Source: Christensenellaceae bacterium (GTDB taxonomy: Bacteria; Bacillota; Clostridia; Christensenellales; CAAEEZ01). Taken from it: a DNA stretch of 38,405 bases. Below are positions 7,042 to 13,904 of the stretch, one piece after another. The stretch's first letter is position 1, and every line of letters starts with the position of its first letter. Location of the stretch: NCBI GenBank assembly GCA_020024085.1, contig JAHHUG010000003.1:1-38405 (forward strand), in the 5' to 3' direction. The translations under genes were made by a program, and so were the position numbers. The notes below the pieces were generated by a model that had not been told where the DNA came from, searched no databases, and was given only the letters and a program-made list of their open reading frames with translations.

Positions 7042-8301
7042 ATGGATAATAAGAAAGAAAATTCAACTAAAAAAGATAAAACTAATAGTAAACAAACGAA
7101 ATATCATTTTGGATACTATTATTCAGTTTATAAACTAGCCATTCAATTATTCAAGGGTAAGTATAAGCCTATAATTGATAAAAAAGCAATGGAGGAAATT
7201 GACCAACCTTGCTTAATTTTTGCAAATCACGGTTCGGTATTTGATTTTATCCTTGCTGGCAGTGTAATTATGCCTAAAAAAGCCGTATTTGTTACCACTA
7301 AAAGAACAATGTTCAACAAGGGTGCAAACTGGGTTGTTAATAAATCGCCACATATTCTTCGAGACCAATTTACTGCCGATGTAAAAAGTATTATGGAGAT
7401 GCGAGATGCAATCAAACAAGGATACAATATTGTGCTTTATCCAGAGGGTAAAGTGTCTACTTGTGGTGTTACAAATAGGATTCCAAAGGCAACAGGTAAA
7501 CTTGTAAAAATGTTCAAAGTGCCAGTATTAACTATTGTTAGCAGTGGTAACTGGTTGATGAAACCTTCTTGGGCAAGTCATATTAGAGTTGGTCCGGTTG
7601 AAGTGAAATCAAAGTTAATTTTGACTGAAGAGGACATTAAAAACTTAAAGGCTGATGAGATACAAGAAGTTATAGAAAAAGAACTTAATCATAACGAAAA
7701 CAAGTACCAAATTAACAATAACTATGAGTTTCATAATATCAAAAAACAATATGGTTTTGCAGAGGGCTTGGAAAAGGTTTTGTATAAATGCCCATTTTGT
7801 GGTAAAGAGTTTGCAATGGCTACAAAAGGGGACGAATTATATTGTACCGAGTGTGGATTTAGGGCAAAATATAACCACAATGGACTACTTACAAGCGATA
7901 ACGAGAGTTTTAAGTTTAACCGTATTGATGAGTGGTTTGATTATGAAAAAGCCTCATTATATAAGGAGTTGCAACAGGACAATTTCTTGCTTTCAGGTAG
8001 AGTTGAGGCTATGATTGAAAACGAGAAGAAAAACAGATACGATAGCCTTGGCGAAGGTATTTTAACTATTGATAAGGAACAAATAAAGTTTACTAGCGAT
8101 AAAGGTGAAGTGCTTACCTATAAAATTGATAAGGTGGAGGCTATCCCTTTTGTTGTAGGTGTAAGAATTTGTTTGCTAATTGACGGAGTTAATTACGAAT
8201 TTATATTTAAAGAAAAGCTAATGAGTACAAAATATGATATGGCAGTTGAGCTGTTATCAGGGGAGAGAGATGCTAAGAAAAAAGAAAAAAGAAATATGTG
8301 A
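7042..8301 (+). CDS. PlsC-type 1-acylglycerol-phosphate acyltransferase domain protein with C-terminal zinc ribbon
   Basis: Residues 50-200 form a PlsC-like acyltransferase domain, which moves fatty acyl groups to lysophosphatidate or a similar acceptor at the membrane. The catalytic HX4D is at His63-Asp68 (ANHGSVFDF) and the acceptor-binding motif is at 133-139 (YPEGKVS). Residues 250-271 are a four-cysteine zinc ribbon (CPFC, then CTEC). Residues 285-410 resemble a beta-rich lipid-binding or PH-like region. The extra 200 residues make it longer than a basic PlsC (about 240), and I cannot name that half. The N-terminal 20 residues are charged. The ribosome site (GGTGA) is weak. The gene overlaps the next by 32 bases and ends with TGA. 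Confidence 0.85.
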   Translation: MDNKKENSTKKDKTNSKQTKYHFGYYYSVYKLAIQLFKGKYKPIIDKKAMEEIDQPCLIFANHGSVFDFILAGSVIMPKKAVFVTTKRTMFNKGANWVVNKSPHILRDQFTADVKSIMEMRDAIKQGYNIVLYPEGKVSTCGVTNRIPKATGKLVKMFKVPVLTIVSSGNWLMKPSWASHIRVGPVEVKSKLILTEEDIKNLKADEIQEVIEKELNHNENKYQINNNYEFHNIKKQYGFAEGLEKVLYKCPFCGKEFAMATKGDELYCTECGFRAKYNHNGLLTSDNESFKFNRIDEWFDYEKASLYKELQQDNFLLSGRVEAMIENEKKNRYDSLGEGILTIDKEQIKFTSDKGEVLTYKIDKVEAIPFVVGVRICLLIDGVNYEFIFKEKLMSTKYDMAVELLSGERDAKKKEKRNM

Positions 8302-10228
8302 GGATAAGCCGAACTACTATTCGTTGCCACTGGGTGCAATTAACCCAAAAGGCTACCTAAAAGATGAGATTGAGTTATATATAAAAAACCATATTTCAAA
8401 GATTAATACTAGCTGGAAACCACTAGAAAATAACTTTTGGATAGGTGGAAAAAACGAGGGTGGATATCTACCATTACAATATATAACAAACCTTGTTATG
8501 CTAGCTTACGAGACAGATAATGATAGCTTAAAGGCGAAAATTAAGCCTTGGGTTGAGGGTATTTTAGCTACTCAAAAAACCAATGGCGATTTTGGAAAAG
8601 AGGGTGAAACCGACTGGGAAGAAAAGATTTTTGCACTTGGTGTACTAGCAACTTATTATGATGCAACAGCTGATAATAGAGTGCTAGATTTTGTGTATAA
8701 TTTTTGTAAATATCAGTTTAATGAAATTGATATGTTACCACCAACAGCTAACACAATGGCGTGTTTATCTATCGAATTTGAACTATTAAACTACTTTTAT
8801 GAAGAAACAGAGAAAGAATTTTATCTTGAACTTAAACAAAAATTGGTAAGATTTAGCTACGATTTTGGCGAGTATTTTGATAAGTTTGAATATAAAGATG
8901 AAACAAAAAAATACCTATCAAAAAGCACAATTTACTTTAAGTCAAACTTTATCAAAAAGCAAACCGTTGATGAGGATTTGGAAGCTTCAGAAAAGGTAAT
9001 GAAGGATAATAGGGACAAGAATGTAAAAAAATATTTGCTTAGTCTAGGTAGGGTGGTTGCACTTAATATGCCAGTACTTTTAGAAAGGGCAAAACACTCT
9101 GATAGCGATGAAACGGAAAGGACAAAAAAATTTGTCGAAAACTTGTATAATAATCACGGTTTGAATAATGGTTGCTTTAGTGCTGATAATCACCTAAATG
9201 GCAGAGAAATGAACGGTGCAACCGATATTGAAACGGTTGCAAATACGTTGAAATCAATGTTGGAATTAGAAAAATTATCAACAGATAACTACTACTCAAG
9301 TTTTGCTGATGAAATTTTCTATAATGTATTCCCTAGTATGTTTTTTAAGGATTATACCTATGTGCAGGGTATTTCAGGTCCTAATCAATTAGGATTGCAA
9401 ACAAACGATTATTATACTGCAAACAAAAAGGATAACAACTTTAATGCAATTATTAGTGATAGTGGAATGGTGGCAAGCAGTAATTTGTTTAACCACTTTG
9501 TAAGCTCTCTAGCTTATGAAACAGATGATGGACTAGCCTTTCATCACTATGCACCTTGCAAAATTAAAGTTTGCCTTAATAATAACTTTATTGAGATACT
9601 TGAAAGTACAAATTATCCATTTGATAATAAGGTAAATTTTGAAATTTTATTAATGGATAGCGATAAGGAGATAGAATTTAGGTTTGCTGTACCAAAATAT
9701 ACCTCGGTCAATTTACTTGTTAATGGCGAAAAGGTATCAAGTAGTGCAAGTGGTGTAATCAAAATCAAGAAACTATGTTCAATAGGAGATGTCTTTACTC
9801 TTGATATAAATAATGGACTAAGGGCGACTTTCAATGATGATGGTAGCTTAACATTTAGAATGGGTGGCTTGATATTATGTAATCCAGTTAATACAAACAT
9901 TGTTGAAACAAAGAAAGGTTTTGTTGCTGAAAGTAGGGAAGACTTTAGAAAAGCACCAGTAATTAAGGATAATAAACTAGAGATAAAATCTATTACAAAA
10001 AGGGCAGATATTGCTACTTTGTACGACTATAATAAACCATTTTATACCGTAAAACTTGTATCAGATATTGCGATTAATTGGTCAAAAAGTGCAACTGAAT
10101 ATTGCTCAATACCAAAGAATACAAAGTTTGGTAATTCAATGGATATTATTACACTTGTACCATATGCAAATACAATAAATCGTATAATGCAGTTTCCTTA
10201 CAAAGTTGTAGAGACAGTAAAAAAATAG
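8270..10228 (+). CDS. GH127-like (DUF1680) protein, apparently without the family cysteines
   Basis: The 652-residue protein follows the layout of DUF1680/GH127 beta-L-arabinofuranosidases. It starts with LPLGAINPKGYLKDEI near residue 20, continues through an all-helical barrel, and ends in beta domains. There YAPCKIKV, ESTNYPFDNKVNFEI, FRFAVPKYTSVNLLVNG and LVPYAN are recognisable. Known members bind zinc and use cysteine at an ETC site and a CC pair. The matching places here read ETVA (Glu321) and MVASSN (400-405), with no cysteine. Loss of activity or a changed mechanism is inference. No signal peptide is seen, so it appears cytoplasmic. ATG at 8270 is preferred over 8234 because of the GGGGAGAG site just before it. 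Confidence 0.8.
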   Translation: MLRKKKKEICEDKPNYYSLPLGAINPKGYLKDEIELYIKNHISKINTSWKPLENNFWIGGKNEGGYLPLQYITNLVMLAYETDNDSLKAKIKPWVEGILATQKTNGDFGKEGETDWEEKIFALGVLATYYDATADNRVLDFVYNFCKYQFNEIDMLPPTANTMACLSIEFELLNYFYEETEKEFYLELKQKLVRFSYDFGEYFDKFEYKDETKKYLSKSTIYFKSNFIKKQTVDEDLEASEKVMKDNRDKNVKKYLLSLGRVVALNMPVLLERAKHSDSDETERTKKFVENLYNNHGLNNGCFSADNHLNGREMNGATDIETVANTLKSMLELEKLSTDNYYSSFADEIFYNVFPSMFFKDYTYVQGISGPNQLGLQTNDYYTANKKDNNFNAIISDSGMVASSNLFNHFVSSLAYETDDGLAFHHYAPCKIKVCLNNNFIEILESTNYPFDNKVNFEILLMDSDKEIEFRFAVPKYTSVNLLVNGEKVSSSASGVIKIKKLCSIGDVFTLDINNGLRATFNDDGSLTFRMGGLILCNPVNTNIVETKKGFVAESREDFRKAPVIKDNKLEIKSITKRADIATLYDYNKPFYTVKLVSDIAINWSKSATEYCSIPKNTKFGNSMDIITLVPYANTINRIMQFPYKVVETVKK

Positions 10229-10263
10229 GTTAGTATAAATTTTAAGTTAATAATACAATATAG

Positions 10264-10292
10264 AAATACTCCTAGATTTAGGAGTATTTTTT
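10264..10292 (+). terminator. Terminator after the GH127-like gene
   Basis: An 11-bp perfect stem (AATACTCCTA arms at 10265-10274 and 10278-10287, with a short loop) is followed by a T run. It lies about 35 bases after the stop codon. Confidence 0.85.
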
Positions 10293-10395
10293 ATTATCAA
10301 TTTGTCGTATGAAATGAAAAATCTAGTAATGAATTAAATAAAAAATCATAAAAAAGATAACTTATTATTTGATAAAATTAACAGGCTGTAAATTT

Positions 10396-10448
10396 TGAGA
10401 GATACCAAATGTTTCTATTAAATGATGAAATGTTTGATAGAAATCTCA
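10396..10448. other. Imperfect long hairpin in the 10230-10522 gap
   Basis: Ten bases at 10406-10415 (CAAATGTTTC) pair with 10427-10436 (GAAATGTTTG) including two adjacent G-T pairs, around an 11-base loop. Outer arms TGAGA (10396-10400) and TCTCA (10444-10448) also pair. No T run follows, so it is not a normal terminator. It could be a structured RNA or a decayed repeat. The rest of this gap holds only the two terminators. Confidence 0.35.
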
Positions 10449-10463
10449 TTGAAGAAAAAAGAA

Positions 10464-10498
10464 AATAAAAAAAGGCAAAATTTTATATTTTGCCCGTA
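10464..10498 (-). terminator. Terminator after the membrane acyltransferase-like gene
   Basis: On the minus strand GGCAAAAT and ATTTTGCC form an 8-bp perfect stem (about 10474-10494) followed directly by seven T. It lies about 25 bases past the stop of the gene ending at 10523. Confidence 0.88.
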
Positions 10499-10522
10499 AA
10501 TTTATAATTTTAGTATATTTTT

Positions 10523-11359
10523 TTAGATAATTACCAGAGTTCCTGTTATAAAATTTTTGCTAATAAGTGCAAGTATTATCATAAATAATAATTGTGGTAC
10601 AATGTAAAAAACTAATGAATGTCTACCCAAAAAGTTGATAGGTTTTGTGATAAAACAATTTAGTTTTGGGATATAACTTTTTTTGGTAGAGTAAATTGTA
10701 TTTCCAATTACAGCACCTAGCATAAATGTTGCAAGATTGATGTATAATGGGAAGAAATCTCCAGGAGATTCAAACCCAAATTGGTTCATATACCACTCCA
10801 TAGTAAGTACACCAGAAAAAGAATTTTTAGGTGGGATATGATTTATTGTTATTACATAATCGGCTATAAATAATGATATTGATAGTACAAGATTTGTTGC
10901 AATTATTGCTGTTTTGTTTCCGTCAAACAACCTATTAATAAATTCCCAAATAAGCATTGAAACAGATAATAAACTTAGCACTCCAAAGTGGATAAAATTA
11001 TCGGGCATCACATAGTATGATGTAATACTTAATGCGAAACTAAATAGTAGTAGAAGATAGCCTCTTTTAAAATTGTTTTTTGAAAAGGTGGTACTTAATC
11101 CACTTATAAAGATAAATACACTTGCAAAAAATGGTCCAAATATATGCCTTAAAGAGCCTTCCCAGTAGTTTAGGGCAAAAATATACCAATCCTTAAAAAA
11201 ACCGATATTGTTAAAGCCTACTTCTTTCCAAGCAGGACCAAAAATATATGCGATTAAAAAATGCAGGTGGTCAAATACAAGTAGTGCAACAGCAAAACCT
11301 CTAATAAAGTCGATTTCCCACACTCTATCAATGTTTTTGTGTAAAAAATTATTTTTCAT
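10523..11359 (-). CDS. Integral membrane DUF1624 / HGSNAT-like acyltransferase family protein
   Basis: This 278-residue protein is very hydrophobic, with about seven membrane segments. Near the N-terminus it has DRVWEIDFIRGFAVALLVFDH (about residues 11-31). This resembles the start of the DUF1624/heparan-alpha-glucosaminide N-acetyltransferase family and the related YeiB-type proteins, where an Arg-Gly and a His follow the first helix. Those proteins are thought to move acyl groups across or at the membrane; the substrate here is unknown. There is no clear ribosome site before the ATG. The gene follows tetR, but a terminator separates them, so it may have its own promoter. Confidence 0.78.
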   Translation of the reverse strand: MKNNFLHKNIDRVWEIDFIRGFAVALLVFDHLHFLIAYIFGPAWKEVGFNNIGFFKDWYIFALNYWEGSLRHIFGPFFASVFIFISGLSTTFSKNNFKRGYLLLLFSFALSITSYYVMPDNFIHFGVLSLLSVSMLIWEFINRLFDGNKTAIIATNLVLSISLFIADYVITINHIPPKNSFSGVLTMEWYMNQFGFESPGDFFPLYINLATFMLGAVIGNTIYSTKKSYIPKLNCFITKPINFLGRHSLVFYIVPQLLFMIILALISKNFITGTLVII

Positions 11360-11401
11360 TCTATATTAATACAAAATATTTACAAAAATCTATAACTTTG
11401 T

Positions 11402-11426
11402 AAATAAAAAAGCACCTAAAGTGCTT
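11402..11426 (-). terminator. tetR terminator overlapping its stop codon
   Basis: On the minus strand AAGCAC and GTGCTT pair (11421-11426 with 11410-11415) and are followed by TTTTTTATTT. The first two bases of the stem are part of the tetR TAA stop codon, a compact arrangement. Confidence 0.8.
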
Positions 11427-11979
11427 AATCTATTTTTATAAATTGCAATAGGTTTGCAATATCTATATTTTGAATACCTGCAAGGTCTTGAATAATGATA
11501 CCATCAATTAAAACAAGTAGCAAGGTTGCATAATCTTCGCTAATTTTGTCATCTTTTATTCTTTCGGCAATCTTTACACTAAGTAAATCTCTCCACATAA
11601 TGTAGTTATTTCTAAATAGTGTCATAAACTGTTCTTCATTAGAAAGAGCCTTGTTGATTAGGTACAAGTGAAGTTTTCCTCGTGGGGTAACTCTTGCACC
11701 ATACTCAATAACATATTTAGTAAGTCTTTTCATAGAGGTATCTTTTTGAGTGTTATCTATCCAAATAAGAAAATCGGTAGCTAGGTCATCTAAATACTCT
11801 TTAATAATATCGGCAAAAATCAAATCTTTTGATGTGTAGTAATAAAAAAGTGTACCTTTAGAGATACCTACTGCTTTTGCAATATCGCCTAGAGAGATGT
11901 TTTCTACCTCTTTTTCATTGATTAAACTTATAGTCGCATTAATAATTGTTTGTTTAGAAATATTCTTTTTGGTTGCCAT
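11425..11979 (-). CDS. TetR/AcrR family transcriptional regulator
   Basis: This 184-residue regulator has the typical N-terminal helix-turn-helix at residues 8-55, with ISLGDIAKAVGISKGTLFYYYTSKDLIF as its core. The ligand-binding C-terminal domain is helical and of unknown specificity. The gene is divergent from the DUF4380-like gene at 12066, and a palindrome covers its own promoter. Repression of itself, and possibly of the neighbour, is therefore likely (inference). The ribosome site AGAGG lies 6 bases upstream of ATG. Confidence 0.93.
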   Translation of the reverse strand: MATKKNISKQTIINATISLINEKEVENISLGDIAKAVGISKGTLFYYYTSKDLIFADIIKEYLDDLATDFLIWIDNTQKDTSMKRLTKYVIEYGARVTPRGKLHLYLINKALSNEEQFMTLFRNNYIMWRDLLSVKIAERIKDDKISEDYATLLLVLIDGIIIQDLAGIQNIDIANLLQFIKID

Positions 11980-11990
11980 ATTTACCTCTT

Positions 11991-12010
11991 AATGTTAAAA
12001 TGATAACATT
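11991..12010. promoter_or_regulatory. Candidate TetR operator
   Basis: AATGTTA (11991-11997) and TAACATT (12004-12010) form a perfect 7-6-7 inverted repeat, the size usual for a TetR dimer site. It covers the tetR -10 box and the predicted tetR start point, and lies between the two divergent genes. Confidence 0.6.
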
Positions 12011-12029
12011 ATAACTAGTTTAATGTCAA
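12000..12029 (-). promoter_or_regulatory. tetR promoter
   Basis: On the minus strand -35 TTGACA (12024-12029) and -10 TATCAT (12000-12005) are separated by 18 bases. The -10 overlaps the palindrome at 11991-12010. Confidence 0.65.
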
Positions 12030-12065
12030 GGCTAAATGCTTTATTCTTGGCGAGAGGAGATAATA

Positions 12066-12977
12066 ATGTTTAGTTACAATTATGAAGATTATAAAAACTA
12101 TGGCAAGGTAATTAAATTGACAGATGGCAACCTTGTGGCAATGGTGACAGTAGATGTAGGACCTAGAATTATCTATTTTGGTAACGAAAATGTGAACTTT
12201 ATGTGGAATGACCTTGATAGAGTGGTTGATAAAGGTGGCGAGTATTTTGATACCAATTTCAAAAAAGGCGAAAAATGGAATATATATGGTGGTCATAGAC
12301 TATGGAAGTCTCCAGAGGACCTTGCAAGCTATGTGCCAGAAAATTATCCAGTTGATGTGGAAATCCTTGAAAATGGTGCAAGATTTACCACTCCAAACCA
12401 AAAAATGACAGGCTTAAAGGCTACAATCGAGGTTAGGTTTGAAGGTGGCGAATTTGTAGTAAAACACACATTCAAAAATGTAACAGAAACTGACCTTGAA
12501 TATAGTTTGTGGGCATTGTCGGTACTAAAACAAGGAGGAACAGAACTAATCTACCTTAATAATGATGAAACAGGGCTTCTTCCTAACAAAAACTTTGTTT
12601 TTTGGCCTTATGCTGACCTAAAAGATGCTAGACTAGACATCACAAACGACTTTGTAACATTGAAACAAGATAATACAAATACTAATGCTTTCAAATTGGG
12701 TATGTATTCAAAAAAGGGCATTTCAACCTACCTAGTTGATGGCGATATGTTTATTAAGAGATTCGAAAGACTTGATGGTAAGTTTGCTGACTATGAGTGC
12801 AACTTTGAGACATACACTTCAGAGAACTTTATGGAAATGGAAACTTTAAGCCCACTATATGTAATCAAACCAAACGAGGAGAAATCTCATACTGAAAAAT
12901 GGTCTGCTTGCTTTGGCATTGGAAAGGATAAAAACCTTGACGAAATTAAGGAATATATCAAGTCAATCGTTGACTAA
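12066..12977 (+). CDS. DUF4380-like protein (galactose-mutarotase-like beta fold)
   Basis: The 303-residue protein is beta-rich and soluble. Its landmarks, VDVGPRIIYFG (residues 29-39) and IYGGHRLWKSPED (73-85), match DUF4380 proteins as I recall them, which have a supersandwich fold related to aldose-1-epimerases and sugar-binding proteins. The conserved His in GGHRLW would be a candidate active-site or binding residue. A carbohydrate-related role is inference. ATG at 12066 is preferred to 12036 because GAGAGGAGA lies 5-7 bases before it. The gene is divergent from tetR and followed by its own terminator. Confidence 0.75.
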   Translation: MFSYNYEDYKNYGKVIKLTDGNLVAMVTVDVGPRIIYFGNENVNFMWNDLDRVVDKGGEYFDTNFKKGEKWNIYGGHRLWKSPEDLASYVPENYPVDVEILENGARFTTPNQKMTGLKATIEVRFEGGEFVVKHTFKNVTETDLEYSLWALSVLKQGGTELIYLNNDETGLLPNKNFVFWPYADLKDARLDITNDFVTLKQDNTNTNAFKLGMYSKKGISTYLVDGDMFIKRFERLDGKFADYECNFETYTSENFMEMETLSPLYVIKPNEEKSHTEKWSACFGIGKDKNLDEIKEYIKSIVD

Positions 12978-12997
12978 TCTAATAATTTTACAAACTA

Positions 12998-13023
12998 GGC
13001 TACATTTTTGTAGCCTTTTTTTA
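12998..13023 (+). terminator. Terminator after the DUF4380-like gene
   Basis: GGCTAC (12998-13003) pairs with GTAGCC (13010-13015) and is followed by seven T. It closes the upstream unit, so the giant gene is not read from here. Confidence 0.88.
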
Positions 13024-13746
13024 TTGCAATTTTTTTGCAAAGATAATAATTTGCTGGGGTAAAAGTTGGGAATAAAATACTAATTTTATTTGAAATATTT
13101 AAGGTTTTTATGCTGATTTTAGTATTTTTTTAATGCCAAAATGAATAATTTTCGGTAAAAATTTTGGTAATTTATTGGTATTTTAGCTTATATAAACCAC
13201 CTGTTTTTAACTAAATTTTATATGTTATTTTCAATATTTTTACTTATTTTTTTGTGGTTTTTCTAGTGATTTTTTGGGCAATTTTTCAATATTTTTTCTA
13301 CTATTTTTATATTGTTTTTTTGTTATTTTTGAGGTGTTTTTTTATTGAAAATTATAATAAAAAATGCAATCTTTTAGTGCAAATTTTCATTGTTTTCCGT
13401 TCGTTTAACTATATGATTTTGGTATGATTTTTTTGCTAAAATGGGGGGTATTTTAAGGGCAAATTTTTGCAAAAAATGATAGTCAAAAAGGTGTTTTTTA
13501 GGTCGTATTGAAAGACAAAAAATTACATAAAATACGATATTTTAGCAACATTTTAAGGTTTTGTGTGCGTTTTGAAAGTGCAATATGTAAAAAATTAGTT
13601 ATTACTTTGTTATCAGTTTGTAGTAAAAAAATGGAAATGAAAAATCGAGTTGTGGCAAAATCGAGGGTTAAACACTACATTTTGTGGTGTGAGAAAAAAA
13701 GTGAATATTAATTAGCAAAATATAATGATATATTTTTGATTTAATA
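13024..13746. other. Long gene-free leader region with phased T-tracts and small hairpins
   Basis: No convincing gene is present in this stretch. The first part, to about 13500, is strikingly T-rich on the plus strand. Between 13204 and 13343 there are 13 T-tracts with centres 9.5-12.5 bases apart, and looser tracts extend on both sides. Two inverted repeats follow. TCGTATT (13503-13509) matches AATACGA (13531-13537). ACACTAC (13672-13678) pairs with GTGGTGT (13684-13690) and lacks a T run. Regular tracts at about the helical repeat usually bend DNA. Confidence 0.6.
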
Positions 13747-13775
13747 TTGACTTATTCATTTTCATAGTCTAAAAT
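13747..13775 (+). promoter_or_regulatory. Promoter of the giant lipoprotein gene
   Basis: TTGACT (13747-13752) and TAAAAT (13770-13775) are 17 bases apart. A start near 13782 gives a leader of about 45 bases carrying an AGGAGG ribosome site 6 bases before ATG. Confidence 0.7.
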
Positions 13776-13826
13776 AGAAGAGTAATTATATTATTATATA
13801 TAATTTCGAAATCTTAGGAGGCAAAT

Positions 13827-13904
13827 ATGAGAAAGTTGGTAAGTTGGAAAAAACTAATTTTGTTAGCACTTTGTGTATGTATGGTGTTCACACTTGTTGC
13901 ATGT
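13827..13904 (+). other. Lipoprotein signal peptide with lipobox (Cys26)
   Basis: Residues 1-9 are basic, 10-22 hydrophobic, and L23-V24-A25-C26 forms the cleavage and lipidation site. Asn and Gly-rich residues follow, a usual flexible tether. Confidence 0.92.

Noticed and set aside
13204..13343. T-tract array as a CRISPR or simple tandem repeat
   Set aside because: Only the T runs recur; the sequence between them does not repeat, and there are no constant repeats with spacers.
13508..13711. 67-codon reading frame in the leader region of the giant gene
   Set aside because: It begins with a rare start codon, has no ribosome site, and its product is basic and low in structure with no family resemblance. 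The region looks like non-coding A/T-rich DNA.
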